DNA of 64,000 nt from Rickettsiales bacterium. Lineage in GTDB: Bacteria > Pseudomonadota > Alphaproteobacteria > UBA8366. The translations under genes were made by a program, and so were the position numbers. Under the pieces are notes generated by a model. It had not been told where the DNA came from. It did not search any database and saw only the letters and a list, made by a program, of their open reading frames with translations. Below are positions 34,071 to 43,177 of the stretch, one piece after another. The stretch lies in contig PBOZ01000030.1 of the NCBI GenBank assembly GCA_002724555.1, positions 22,830-86,829 on the forward strand, given 5' to 3'. The number at the start of each line of letters is the position of its first letter. Position 1 is the stretch's first letter.

Positions 34071-35342
34071 TTGACAAAGACTGACTTCACGGGTCTCGGC
34101 TTAATCGAGCCCCTCACCCGCGCCTTGGCGGCGCAGAATTACTTAACGCCGACACCGATTCAGGAAAAAGCAATCCCGCAGCTCCTAGAAAATGCCGACC
34201 TTCTCGGCATTGCACAAACTGGCAGCGGTAAAACGGCCGCATTCGTTCTTCCAATACTACAACACCTTAGCAGCGATGGTCTGCGCCCTTCGCCGAAAGG
34301 CACGCTTGCTCTCATTCTCGCACCAACCCGGGAACTAGCGCTACAAATTGGGAATTCGGTAAAAAATTACGCCAACCATCTCCCAATTCGCCATACGGTG
34401 ATCCTCGGCGGCGTCAATCAAAATTCGCAAGTAAAAGCGCTGGCGAGAGGTGTAGATGTCCTCATTGCAACACCGGGTCGGCTGCTCGACCTCATGGATC
34501 AAGGCTACGTTCATCTGAACGATGTAGAACACCTAGTTCTAGATGAGGCCGACCGGATGCTCGACATGGGTTTCATTCACGATGTTCGTAAGATAGTTAA
34601 GGCAGTGCCAGATGAGCGCCAGACACTCCTTTTCTCCGCAACCATGCCGAAGGAAGTGGCCAAACTTGCCAATAAAATTCTTTTCGCCCCAGTACGGATA
34701 GATATCGCACCGAAAACCGTTGCACCGGACCGGATAAAACAACGCGTCATCCACGTCCCGGCCTCCAAAAAGGGAGCGCTTTTGCAGGACTTGTTAGCGG
34801 ACCCCTCCTTCTACCGAGTGATCGTCTTCACACGCACCAAACACCGGGCGAACCGGGTAACAAAGCAGTTAGGACAGGCGGGTATTGAGGCGGCGGCCAT
34901 TCACGGCAACAAATCGCAGGCAGCCCGCCAAAGGGCCTTGGATGGTTTCAAAGCCAACAGAGTGCGGGTCCTTGTCGCAACGGACATTGCGGCGCGTGGG
35001 ATTGATGTCGACGGCATTACCCACGTCATCAACTTTGATTTACCGAACGAAGCGGAAAGCTATGTCCATCGAATAGGCCGCACCGCCCGTGCAGGCGCGA
35101 AAGGAATGGCCTACTCGTTCTGTGATCAGGCAGAGCAAGCCCACTTCCGTGGAATTGAACGCCTCATTAAGCGGACAATCGAGGTTCAGGAGCATAACCT
35201 AAGCGAACTGACAGCCAATCAAAGCCAACCCGAACGACAACGTACAAACCGGAAACAGAAGCCGCACGGAAATCGCCCAGCAAACGGAAACAGCAGGCCA
35301 CGTCGACGCCGCCGAAACCGTAAACCCGCAAAGGCAGCCTAG
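34071..35342 (+). CDS. DEAD-box RNA helicase, RhlE type
   Basis: A 423-residue DEAD-box helicase. The Q motif TPTPIQ, Walker A AQTGSGKT, PTRELA, DEAD, SATMPKE and HRIGRTAR are in the expected order, followed by a basic tail rich in Arg, Lys and Asn (RRRRRNRKPAKAA) typical of RhlE. The frame continues to an ATG at 33984, but those 29 residues are not family-like. The TTG at 34071 starts LTKTDFTGLGL, the normal RhlE N-terminus, with AAGGA ten bases ahead. It is involved in ribosome assembly and RNA remodelling, often induced by cold. Confidence 0.9.
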   Translation: MTKTDFTGLGLIEPLTRALAAQNYLTPTPIQEKAIPQLLENADLLGIAQTGSGKTAAFVLPILQHLSSDGLRPSPKGTLALILAPTRELALQIGNSVKNYANHLPIRHTVILGGVNQNSQVKALARGVDVLIATPGRLLDLMDQGYVHLNDVEHLVLDEADRMLDMGFIHDVRKIVKAVPDERQTLLFSATMPKEVAKLANKILFAPVRIDIAPKTVAPDRIKQRVIHVPASKKGALLQDLLADPSFYRVIVFTRTKHRANRVTKQLGQAGIEAAAIHGNKSQAARQRALDGFKANRVRVLVATDIAARGIDVDGITHVINFDLPNEAESYVHRIGRTARAGAKGMAYSFCDQAEQAHFRGIERLIKRTIEVQEHNLSELTANQSQPERQRTNRKQKPHGNRPANGNSRPRRRRRNRKPAKAA

Positions 35343-35846
35343 TTAAAAACGGCCTCATCTGCCGTCCGCCTACCTTGGAACAGGATCATGGATAGGCAGG
35401 TAGAGGCCGAATGTATCGTACCTTTTTGAATAGCTTCTAAATCCTGAAAACTGCCGAGAGGACGCTGAATAACATTTATCAACTGATGGTATTCAAGTCC
35501 CCAATTGCAGCCGGCAGGCTGGCGAGATCGACGGCAGCAACTCGGTTTTTGTAGTCCCTCATCAGAGTGCATCCAGTCTTGATATTTGCAGCAGGCAGTA
35601 AACGCGGGGCTTCACGACCATGCGAGCCGCACGAGTGGTGCCGATTCTGGCCATTCCCGCGCCATTAAATAAAAACTACGACCGGACCACGTCTGGTAAC
35701 TTGCGGATAAGTCCAATTGGCGGGTGAAGTTTTGCAAACCCTTACTACAATCTAACCATCAAATCATCATTACAATGACGATTGTGCTAAGATACTGAAC
35801 TGATAGTTGGGGAATATACACCTTTTTCCCCTCTGGCTATTGGTCG
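35343..35846. other. Gene-free 3' region of the helicase, possible ncRNA
   Basis: About 500 bases follow the helicase before a plus-strand terminator. I see no convincing coding frame; a 77-codon minus frame starting near 35572 has no family resemblance and runs into the helicase end. An ACAAT-GACG-ATTGT hairpin sits near 35772-35785. A transcript ending at 35879 could be a long 3' leader or an independent small RNA. Confidence 0.35.
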
Positions 35847-35879
35847 GATTACGCGAATTCGTATCCGTAATCGTTTTTT
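35847..35879 (+). terminator. Rho-independent terminator in a gene-free region
   Basis: GATTACG pairs with CGTAATC around a 12-base loop (35847-35872) and is followed by G and six T residues. An alternative pairing of GGATTACG with CGTATCC within the loop is also possible. It is 500 bases downstream of the helicase and 94 bases from the minus-strand oxygenase, so it ends a plus-strand transcript that has no visible CDS at its 3' end. Confidence 0.6.
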
Positions 35880-35972
35880 CACGCGAGGAACAAACGACAA
35901 GGAGCTGAAAAAATTAAAATACTTTATCGCATACTCTGCGTTTGCAGGGATTTCACATCATAACGGATCACA

Positions 35973-36959
35973 TCAAATATCCAAAACAGCGAGATCATCT
36001 TGATCCGCGGCGTTGTAGTTCGCATCGTACCACCAAGTCATATAGTCGCTATAGGTGATTGGCGGGTACCTCGGCGGGTTTCCATTATTGGTACAGGTTG
36101 GCAGACAGGCGATCTCCGTATTCAAATGTGGTCCCAGAAAAAAAGGAATTGCGTATCGATGTCGGTCGACCGGTGGCAGCGCACGGTGCGGTGTCGAGAG
36201 ATAACGCCCATTGCTCCATCGGTGCAGCGTATCTCCAGTATTTATAACGAACGAGTTTGGTACGTAGGGGACATCAAGCCACTTGCCGGGCGCCGTCGCA
36301 ATCTGCAAACCCGGTACCTCTGATTGCGGCAAAAATGTCATGAAGTTCAAGTCTGTGTGCGGTGCTATGCCGTAAAGGCCCTCTGTGCGCTCAACAGGCG
36401 GATAGTGCGATAGCCGGAACGAAAACTGACTCTCTTCGAAGGGCTGTTCGAAGTAGTCGGCTTTAAGATTAAGAGACAACGCCAGGGCGGGCATCAACCG
36501 TTTTGCCATCGCATCTATTACATCACAGTATTCTAGGACGTTCTCACGGAATCTCGGAAGATTTTCAGGCCAAATATTTGGCCCAGCAAATCGCCTTTTG
36601 GTCAAAACCAACGGGTCATCAGCCGGGCGTTCGCGCTTCAAAAAAAATGCTTCATTCGCATCCGGTTTGACCGATTTTTCACTCACGCGCGACGTGCGAA
36701 CGTTGTAACGTCCTTCCGCCATGTAACCGTTATTGTGTCCGTTCATCCGCAATGCGCGCTTTTCCTCTATTGCCTGTGCATGGAAACGCCGGGCCTCATC
36801 GAAGGTTCGCGCGATGAGGCCCGGCGGGACACCATGATTAACGATTATCAAGAAACCAACATTCTCAAGCGCATGATTCAACGCACTTGCAACTCGACGC
36901 GCTCCGTCCAAACCATCGCGCAACGGCGCTAGATCAATCAAAGGAATGCCATCGCTCAC
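35973..36959 (-). CDS. 2-oxoglutarate/Fe(II)-dependent dioxygenase (isopenicillin-N-synthase-like)
   Basis: A 328-residue non-haem iron oxygenase of the DIOX/IPNS type. IPLIDLAPLRDG opens the protein, GFLIIVNHGVP is near residue 35, and the iron ligands are His201 and Asp203 in APHTDLNF and His258 in STPHRALPP. RYAIPFF after the distal His carries the residue that binds 2-oxoglutarate in most members (usually R-x-S). The frame begins at 37031, but the GTG at 36959 follows GGGAG with a seven-base gap and starts at the domain. It is divergent by 96 bases from a cupin. Confidence 0.87.
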   Translation of the reverse strand: MSDGIPLIDLAPLRDGLDGARRVASALNHALENVGFLIIVNHGVPPGLIARTFDEARRFHAQAIEEKRALRMNGHNNGYMAEGRYNVRTSRVSEKSVKPDANEAFFLKRERPADDPLVLTKRRFAGPNIWPENLPRFRENVLEYCDVIDAMAKRLMPALALSLNLKADYFEQPFEESQFSFRLSHYPPVERTEGLYGIAPHTDLNFMTFLPQSEVPGLQIATAPGKWLDVPYVPNSFVINTGDTLHRWSNGRYLSTPHRALPPVDRHRYAIPFFLGPHLNTEIACLPTCTNNGNPPRYPPITYSDYMTWWYDANYNAADQDDLAVLDI

Positions 36960-37055
36960 ATAGGTTCTCCCGTAGATGTCGCAAATAGTGCGTTCTTGCC
37001 GCAAGCCAAACAAGCATCTTAAATTAACCAAGTAAGCTATATAGGAGCGAAAAAC

Positions 37056-37556
37056 ATGTCCGAACTAGACGCCTGCCGCGGCCATGCGGTCGTCATGCAA
37101 CCAGATGAAGGCCCTTCTTATTGGCAGCCAAAACCAGCCAATGGCTATTCCAGTCCAAAACTCTTTCCTGAGCTTACAAAATTCAACGGATTCTCAATGG
37201 GCTATCAATCGATCGCGCCGCATAGCAATATTCGGGCGCATTCACACACGGATCAGGTCGAGTTGCAGATATGCTTCTCCGGTCGCGGCTATGTACTCGT
37301 CGACGGAAAGCGGCATGAGCTAGTGCCAGGGACCGCCTGTTTCATTGGACCAGATGTCACTCATGAAATCTTTAACGATAGGGAGGAAGATCTGGTGCAA
37401 CTCTGGGTGATCGGTCCTGCTGGGCTTGAAGATTTCTTTAAGACCATTGGCCGCGACCGCGCACATGGTGACGCCGCACCCCAGAATTTCGACCGTCCGG
37501 ACGACGTCGCCACCATCGAGCGCCACATGGGATTTGATAAAACGGCGGCCAGCTAG
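37056..37556 (+). CDS. Cupin-domain protein
   Basis: A 166-residue single cupin. The motif HTDQVELQICFSGRGYVLVDGK (about residues 64-85), preceded by a His in RAHSH, gives the H-x-H-like metal pair and the following glutamate, and PGTACFIGPDVTHEI contains the later histidine. It ends with an acidic tail. Function unknown; cupins of this size include dioxygenases, isomerases and small binding proteins. The ATG at 37056 is preceded by AGGAG. It lies divergent to the dioxygenase and overlaps the end of a convergent MFS gene by four bases. Confidence 0.85.
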   Translation: MSELDACRGHAVVMQPDEGPSYWQPKPANGYSSPKLFPELTKFNGFSMGYQSIAPHSNIRAHSHTDQVELQICFSGRGYVLVDGKRHELVPGTACFIGPDVTHEIFNDREEDLVQLWVIGPAGLEDFFKTIGRDRAHGDAAPQNFDRPDDVATIERHMGFDKTAAS

Positions 37557-38767
37557 GCGAGCTGTCCCTGGCGCAATTTCAGGATTGTGAAAATCGCCAG
37601 CGCGTAAAGGCCGCCGATCACAAGAAATACTTCGTTATATAGCCCGCCATCCATCAAATAACCAAAATATAGTGGCCCCAAGGCACCACCGAGATCCAGA
37701 CCAGAATAGACGAAGCCGAATGTCTTACCCGATGCACCAGTGGGCGCGGCGCCTTTAACTAAAATATCGCGGGACGGCTGGGTAATGCCGCTCCAAAATC
37801 CAACGGCACACATAATGCCAATGATCATGGTAATCGACATGTCAAAGAGGCCAATGCTAAACATCAGAGCGGCTGCGAGCGCCAATCCACTGCTCGCAAT
37901 TAGGGCAGGATAACGGAACCGGTCTGCAATCTCGCCACCCAATAAAATTCCGACGGCACCACCGAAAAAATACGCCGTCACGCCAGCTGCCGCGAGATGC
38001 AGTGGGGTGTCGAAGCGCTCCACAAGCGCAGTCACCGTAAATCCCTGCATCCCAGCCAATGCCGCTGCGACTAGCACAAAATAGAAGAAGGCCGACATCA
38101 AGGGGACGCTTGTAACGAGATTACGATAGAATTTGATATCCGCTTTCCCACCGCGCTCTTTCACGTGCCCTGGATTTTGGCGCGTTATCTGAAGGACAAA
38201 ACGGTAACGCCAAATAAGCAGCGCTGCTGCAAGGCCAATAAGACCCGCAACGATCAGTCCAGACCGCCAACCCGCAATACTGGTCACGCCGTAGTAGACG
38301 ACAATCGGAGAGAAAAAATAGCCGCACGTGCCGCCAAATCCATGAATAGCAAACGCCCGCCCGAGGCGGCTTGGATGAACTTTTTGGGACAGGATCGATA
38401 GGTCAGCCGGATGAAAGACGCTATTGCCAAGCGCCGCTAGTGCCACAAGCGGCAGCAGCACCCAAAAAGCCGGCGCAAAGCCCATTAAGAGGACCGCGGT
38501 CGACATAACCACGACACCTAAAAGCATCAGCCGGTCGCCACCGTAGCGGTCAACTAAAATTCCTACAAACGCCTGACACACACCAGACACGCCATAAAGA
38601 ACGGATATCGTCAGGCCAAGTTCAGTATAACTTACACTGAATTCTTCTTTTAATAACGGGAAGAGTGGCCCAAGGACAACTTGATAGAAATGCGATAACA
38701 AATGTGCGAACGCAACCAAACTAATGACAAGCGTATCGGAACGTCCCGTAACTTGGGGGCCGGTCAT
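37553..38767 (-). CDS. MFS transporter (Fsr-like)
   Basis: A 404-residue major facilitator with twelve predicted helices. VAFAHLLSHFYQVVLGPLFPLL is helix 1, the ILVDRYGGDRL loop between helices 2 and 3 matches motif A, and FHPADLSILSQKV is a loop seen in Fsr/NreB-like exporters. It resembles fosmidomycin-resistance-type efflux pumps more than sugar carriers. Its C-terminal coding end overlaps the end of the cupin gene on the other strand by four bases. The exported compound is unknown; it may be a product of the adjacent oxygenase/cupin pair. Confidence 0.86.
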   Translation of the reverse strand: MTGPQVTGRSDTLVISLVAFAHLLSHFYQVVLGPLFPLLKEEFSVSYTELGLTISVLYGVSGVCQAFVGILVDRYGGDRLMLLGVVVMSTAVLLMGFAPAFWVLLPLVALAALGNSVFHPADLSILSQKVHPSRLGRAFAIHGFGGTCGYFFSPIVVYYGVTSIAGWRSGLIVAGLIGLAAALLIWRYRFVLQITRQNPGHVKERGGKADIKFYRNLVTSVPLMSAFFYFVLVAAALAGMQGFTVTALVERFDTPLHLAAAGVTAYFFGGAVGILLGGEIADRFRYPALIASSGLALAAALMFSIGLFDMSITMIIGIMCAVGFWSGITQPSRDILVKGAAPTGASGKTFGFVYSGLDLGGALGPLYFGYLMDGGLYNEVFLVIGGLYALAIFTILKLRQGQLA

Positions 38768-38889
38768 TTACAATATCGTTGGCAAAGGTGATCCAGAAAC
38801 AAAACTTTCTCCTCATATAGAGCGTTCGCTCTTCCCATCAGGATATTTTTCGATAAGGTCCTAAAAACGATAATTCCAGGGAGCAATCG

Positions 38890-39525
38890 ATGGCAGAAGG
38901 TATCCAAGTACAAACCGTGGCGCACGTCGTTTTCGAAGGGTTTACGACACTCGATATGTATGGTCCGGTCCAAGCATTTGCCAGCTGCCGCGTCCCCGAT
39001 GGCGAAGGTGGTTGGCATCGTTTCTTTAACCAATTCACCATAGGTTCCAAAACTAACGCTGTGAAATCAGGTGAGGGGCCCTTAACAATGGTCGACTACA
39101 GTTTTGAGGACGCGCCCGACTTTGATATTCTGCTAATCCCGGGCGGATTTGGAACCCGAGCGGCTGTCTCAAACGATGCCTTGTTGGGAAAGATCGCAGC
39201 AATGAGTGAAAAAGCGCGCGTTACCGCGACCGTATGCACTGGTTCCGCTGTCCTCGCGCGGACCGGCCTTCTCGACAGCCGCCCAGCAACATCTAATAAA
39301 TTGGCTTGGGACTGGGTTCTGGAACAAGGTCCCCACGTTGATTGGAAACGACAGGCTCGTTGGGTCGATGACGGCGATATCATTACTTCATCCGGTGTTT
39401 CTGCCGGGATCGATATGACCCTCGACCTGATTGCCCGCTTGCGCGGTGAGGAAACCGCCACTAATTCCGCAAAATTTATGGAGTACATCTGGAACCGAGT
39501 GCCTACCAACGACCCATTTTCCTAA
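38890..39525 (+). CDS. DJ-1/PfpI family protein
   Basis: A 211-residue class I glutamine-amidotransferase-like protein. Strand 1 is AHVVFEGFTTLDMYGP, and the nucleophile elbow is TATVCTGSAVLA with Cys116. DFDILLIPGGFGTR carries the glycine turn. This layout is that of the GlxA/isonitrile-hydratase subgroup (glutamate near the elbow, ARTGLLDSRPATSNK after it), which hydrates isonitriles to N-formamides. That activity would fit a window rich in C-N chemistry but is not shown. It is followed after 61 bases by the DMSP-lyase-like cupin. Confidence 0.85.
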   Translation: MAEGIQVQTVAHVVFEGFTTLDMYGPVQAFASCRVPDGEGGWHRFFNQFTIGSKTNAVKSGEGPLTMVDYSFEDAPDFDILLIPGGFGTRAAVSNDALLGKIAAMSEKARVTATVCTGSAVLARTGLLDSRPATSNKLAWDWVLEQGPHVDWKRQARWVDDGDIITSSGVSAGIDMTLDLIARLRGEETATNSAKFMEYIWNRVPTNDPFS

Positions 39526-39586
39526 AAACCTAAAACATCGCCACAAAGATCGTCGCTCACATTCGTATAACGAGGAGGCAAAGAAA

Positions 39587-40192
39587 TTGGAACGATCCCA
39601 GCAACTTCAAAAATTTCTTAAAGCGACCCAGAACGCGTTCTCGGCCTCTGGTGCAAAAATGGATGCACTAGTGGTCGCAGATAAGATTTTCTCAATAGCA
39701 GATGCAAAATCCGGCGTAGCGGCAAAACCAGATGCGGTTGAGTTACCCGCTTGTAAATACCTTGGCGTCGCTTTGGAAAGTGCTAAGGCGGAAGGCGGAC
39801 CCATAGCGAATCTCGCTCTCGCACTTGAAGGCATTGCTCCTCATCTAAAGTGGGGCTTGCGTCCAAATGGCGAAAATGACGACGCGACGTTCAAAGCATG
39901 TCATGCAAATGCCGTTGTAGTTGGCAAAGATGGCCTCGAAGAACGTTACGATATCCGTATCGGCATGAGCCTATTGGCGCCCGAAACCAGGTATCCGGAC
40001 CACCGTCATCCCCCAGAAGAAATATACACCGTCCTGACACCTGGCGAATGGAAACAAGGTACAGATGGCAAATTCAAATCGCCCGGTATTGGCGGTTTCG
40101 TTCACAACGTACCTAATATCGTGCACGGTATGCGTTCGAAGGATGTGCCGTTATTGGCCGTCTGGAGTTTATGGATGGGAGACAACGCATGA
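39587..40192 (+). CDS. DMSP-lyase-like cupin (DddL/DddQ family)
   Basis: A 201-residue cupin of the family that contains the dimethylsulfoniopropionate lyases DddL, DddQ and DddW. The metal motif is YPDHRHPPEEIYTVL, with His139, His141, Glu145 and Tyr147, and the later histidines are His163 and His170 in FVHNVPNIVHGM. PLLAVWSLWMG ends the protein as in DddQ. The frame runs back into the preceding gene; I chose the TTG at 39587 because AGGAGG lies eight bases ahead. Many family members cleave DMSP to DMS and acrylate, but the family also has members of unknown function, so the substrate needs a test. The stop overlaps the next ATG. Confidence 0.78.
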   Translation: MERSQQLQKFLKATQNAFSASGAKMDALVVADKIFSIADAKSGVAAKPDAVELPACKYLGVALESAKAEGGPIANLALALEGIAPHLKWGLRPNGENDDATFKACHANAVVVGKDGLEERYDIRIGMSLLAPETRYPDHRHPPEEIYTVLTPGEWKQGTDGKFKSPGIGGFVHNVPNIVHGMRSKDVPLLAVWSLWMGDNA

Positions 40193-41073
40193 GCCTTACA
40201 TCACCAAATGATGCCCGCGTCACGCACCATTATGCCGACGTAGGAGATGTACTCTTACACTATGTAACGGCGGGCGATGGCTTCCCTGTCGTAATGATCC
40301 ACGGGTATCCACAAACTTGGTGGGAATGGCGCCATCAAATCCCAGTACTGGGGGAAAAGTATACCGTAATTACACCAGACATGCGAGGTCTTGGCGACAG
40401 TTCCCGTCCAATCTCAGGTTATGATAAAAAAACCATTTCAGACGATATTTGGCGTGTCGTAAACAGTGAACTTGGGCATGAATCGTTCTATTTAGTTGGC
40501 CATGACTGGGGCGGACCAACAGCCTATGCACTTGCCGCGGCCCATCCAGAAGCGGTAAAGCGTCTCGTTATCATCGACGTACCAATCCCCGGATGCGGCG
40601 GCGATTTCTCACAAGGCGGCCGCCGCTGGCACCATCAGTTCCATATGACACTCGATTTACCGGAAGCACTCACCGCGGGACGAGAAGACATCTATCTATC
40701 GTGGTTCTATCGTACTTTCGCTTATCGCCCCGATGCGATCGACCAAACCGATCTTAAGGAATACGTGCGCACTTATTCGCAGCCCGGCGCTATGCGGGCC
40801 GGTTTCAACCTTTACCGGGCGGCTGTACAAGACGTTGAAGACAATCAGGCCAACATCGCACGACAAAAACTGGCCATGCCGGTTCTGACCATCTCCGGTG
40901 GGAAAAGCTATCCCCACGCCCGCGGCCGAATAAGCGAGACCGAAGATTCATTAAAACGCGTGGCAACCGATGTGCGAGGGGAAATCGCTCCAGAAAGCGG
41001 CCATTTCGTACCTGAGGAAGCGCCAGATTTCCTAAATGAGCGGCTTTTGTCGTTCTTCGCAGAAGACGACTAA
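40189..41073 (+). CDS. Alpha/beta hydrolase (epoxide-hydrolase/dehalogenase type)
   Basis: A 294-residue hydrolase of the epoxide-hydrolase/haloacid or fluoroacetate dehalogenase group. HGYPQTWWEWRHQ near residue 38 gives the oxyanion site, the nucleophile is Asp106 in GHDWGGP, and the catalytic histidine lies in ESGHFVPEEAP near residue 277. Aspartate instead of serine at the elbow is typical of these enzymes, which form a covalent ester intermediate. The ATG overlaps the stop of the DMSP-lyase-like cupin (ATGA), with GGGAG ahead. A role in handling a product of the cupin is inference. Confidence 0.88.
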   Translation: MSLTSPNDARVTHHYADVGDVLLHYVTAGDGFPVVMIHGYPQTWWEWRHQIPVLGEKYTVITPDMRGLGDSSRPISGYDKKTISDDIWRVVNSELGHESFYLVGHDWGGPTAYALAAAHPEAVKRLVIIDVPIPGCGGDFSQGGRRWHHQFHMTLDLPEALTAGREDIYLSWFYRTFAYRPDAIDQTDLKEYVRTYSQPGAMRAGFNLYRAAVQDVEDNQANIARQKLAMPVLTISGGKSYPHARGRISETEDSLKRVATDVRGEIAPESGHFVPEEAPDFLNERLLSFFAEDD

Positions 41074-41092
41074 ACTGGGCAGAAGATTCGGT

Positions 41093-42238
41093 ATGCAAAT
41101 ATCCCTCGACCCAGAGCTTTGCGAAGCTATCGCCGCCGCCGCGGCTGGGATAGAAGGGACGCGCCGAATTCCTGCTCACCTGATGAAGCGTATTCATAGT
41201 GCCCGGCTGGGCCGTATGCTCTTACCGCGTGCCTATGGCGGCGACGAAGTCGATCCCGGCCTCTATCTTAAAACCATCGAAGCCATTGCGCGGTGCGATG
41301 CCTCGGTCGCTTGGAACCTATTCGTAGCCAACAGCGCAGCCCTGATAGCTCCGCATTTAGAGCCCGAAACAGCACGGACAATTTTCGCTCCGCCGAACGC
41401 GTTGGTCGCCTGGGGACCTCCCAATGCAACAATCGCGATCACAGAAGATGGAGGCTACCGTGTCACAGGACGATGGGATTTTGCCAGCGGCTGCAGACAA
41501 GCAACCTGGATGGGCGTACATTGCCGTGTTCAAGAGCCGGACGGAACTCTCCGCCAGAACCAATTCGGTCAATCGGCGATCCTAACCATGCTTTTCCCTG
41601 CCGATGAAGCAGAACTTATCGACACATGGGACACTATCGGTCTGAAAGGAACAGCCTCGGATTCCTACACCGTCGACAACCTTTTCATAAAAGAAGCCTT
41701 TACCGGCACCCGCGAAGCTCCTGAAGCGCGGCGCGATCCAAACCCACTCTATGCATTTCCTATGCAAGGCATCTACGCGGTTGGCGTCGCTGGCGTGGCC
41801 CTTGGGATAGCCAACGCCATGCTCGACGATTTCAAGGGGCTTGCGGATCACAAGACACCACGCGGCTACAAAAAACTATCTGATAGTGCCACGATCCAGG
41901 CTGGTGTTGCCCAATCCGAGGCAAAACTCGGCAGCGCACGCGCATTCGCGCTCGAAACGTTAGCTGAAATTTATAGCCGCGCCAGCTCCCAAGGAGCAAT
42001 TGATATTGCAGACCGGGCCCGCGTCCGACTCACCACTGCCAACGCCATACATCTCGCTATTGAAGTCGCCGACTGGATCTACAAACAGGCGGGCGTCGAT
42101 GCAATATTTGCGAATAGCGTTTTTCAACGCCGCTTTCGCGACATTCATACCTTATCACAGCAAATACAGTCCCGAGATGCGCATTTCGAAGCCGTTGGCC
42201 AAGTCCTCATGGGTCGCCCGCCTGAAGTCTTCTTTTGA
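41093..42238 (+). CDS. Acyl-CoA-dehydrogenase-fold flavin monooxygenase (DszC/HpaH-like)
   Basis: A 381-residue flavoprotein of the group-D monooxygenase/acyl-CoA dehydrogenase fold. LLPRAYGGDEVDPGLYLKTIEAIARCDASVAWN is the N-terminal helical region, the middle is YRVTGRWDFASGCRQATWMGV, and IGLKGTASDSYTVDNLF marks the beta domain. It lacks the catalytic Glu of true acyl-CoA dehydrogenases, and matches DszC-, HsaA- and NcnH-like oxygenases that use FMNH2. I used the ATG at 41093, 19 codons inside the open frame, just after the stop of the preceding gene. Substrates of known relatives include dibenzothiophene sulfur and phenols. Confidence 0.86.
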   Translation: MQISLDPELCEAIAAAAAGIEGTRRIPAHLMKRIHSARLGRMLLPRAYGGDEVDPGLYLKTIEAIARCDASVAWNLFVANSAALIAPHLEPETARTIFAPPNALVAWGPPNATIAITEDGGYRVTGRWDFASGCRQATWMGVHCRVQEPDGTLRQNQFGQSAILTMLFPADEAELIDTWDTIGLKGTASDSYTVDNLFIKEAFTGTREAPEARRDPNPLYAFPMQGIYAVGVAGVALGIANAMLDDFKGLADHKTPRGYKKLSDSATIQAGVAQSEAKLGSARAFALETLAEIYSRASSQGAIDIADRARVRLTTANAIHLAIEVADWIYKQAGVDAIFANSVFQRRFRDIHTLSQQIQSRDAHFEAVGQVLMGRPPEVFF

Positions 42239-42377
42239 GCTTTTTGCCCCGGCCCTATAACCGCAAATATTGCAAAATTTTAGAAGTGCTGGTGGTTTAA
42301 AATCACAACCTCTGCCTTCCGAAAGCCCCAAATGAATATGCCGGCTAATTAAGAGGCGAGAAAGGGGTTTTGGACCA

Positions 42378-43142
42378 TTAGCTATTCCACCACGGCATGT
42401 CGCTAAAGGACCGCATATCAATCTCATGCGTCCAGGTTGAGCGGTGCTGCTGAGAAATATGATAGTAGGTATCGGCGATCTTCTCAGGCAGCATGAGGCC
42501 GTCATGCTCACGCCCACGTGTCGCCCGCAAGTTCTCATATTTCTCAGGCCCCAGCATCTTACCTAACGTGTCTGGTGCGTCCACTGCGCCATCTACCACA
42601 ATATGTGCAACATGAATCCCCTTAGGGCCTAATTCTGCATTCAGCGATTGGCACAACATGCGCCGTCCACCCATTGAGGATGCATGGGAGTGCTGCCCCT
42701 TATTTCCTCGCACGGCCGCAGTCGCTGATGTAACAAGGATTGTGCCGCTGCCGCGTTCCTCCATAAGTGGACCAACCGTCGACACCGCTCGAAAAAGCCC
42801 AAACGTCGCCAAACGCCAACCCATTTCAAACGTCTTGTAGCTGGTCTCTTGAAGGCTCCGATTACCGACTTGTGACCCCAGATTATAGACCAAGACTTGG
42901 ATTGTTCCGATATCCGCCTCTACCTTGGCAATCAAGTTTTCAATACTGTCCGCGTCCACCGCATTCAACAGAAAACCGGTCGCCGAGTTGCCTGCCTCCT
43001 CGATTTCGCGGACAATCTTGTCCAGACCCTCCTGGCCAGTGCGCCGGCACAATACCGCATGATAGCCCTCGCGTGCGAAACGCTTCCCGACTGTACCACC
43101 GATGCCGGCACCCGCACCAATAACAAGGCAAACTGGCTTCAT
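42378..43142 (-). CDS. Divergent SDR-fold protein without the catalytic tyrosine
   Basis: A 254-residue SDR. The cofactor motif is IGAGAGIGGTVGKRF at residues 7-21, then a VYNLGSQ segment replaces NNAG, TSATAAVRG retains the serine, and the active-site Y-x3-K position reads HASSM. C-terminal DGLMLPEKIADTYYHI and STWTHEIDMRSF match a bacterial sub-family often annotated glucose 1-dehydrogenase-related. The frame extends to a GTG at 43178 that overlaps the preceding stop; the ATG at 43142 starts at the fold and has GGGAG ahead. Lack of tyrosine makes oxidoreductase activity uncertain. Confidence 0.85.
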   Translation of the reverse strand: MKPVCLVIGAGAGIGGTVGKRFAREGYHAVLCRRTGQEGLDKIVREIEEAGNSATGFLLNAVDADSIENLIAKVEADIGTIQVLVYNLGSQVGNRSLQETSYKTFEMGWRLATFGLFRAVSTVGPLMEERGSGTILVTSATAAVRGNKGQHSHASSMGGRRMLCQSLNAELGPKGIHVAHIVVDGAVDAPDTLGKMLGPEKYENLRATRGREHDGLMLPEKIADTYYHISQQHRSTWTHEIDMRSFSDMPWWNS

Positions 43143-43177
43143 TTTATAATTGCTCCCATACTGTGTGGCGGTGACCA

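Noticed and set aside
35339..35572. A 77-codon minus-strand frame after the helicase.
   Set aside because: No domain similarity, no ribosome site and low-complexity composition; it overlaps the helicase end.
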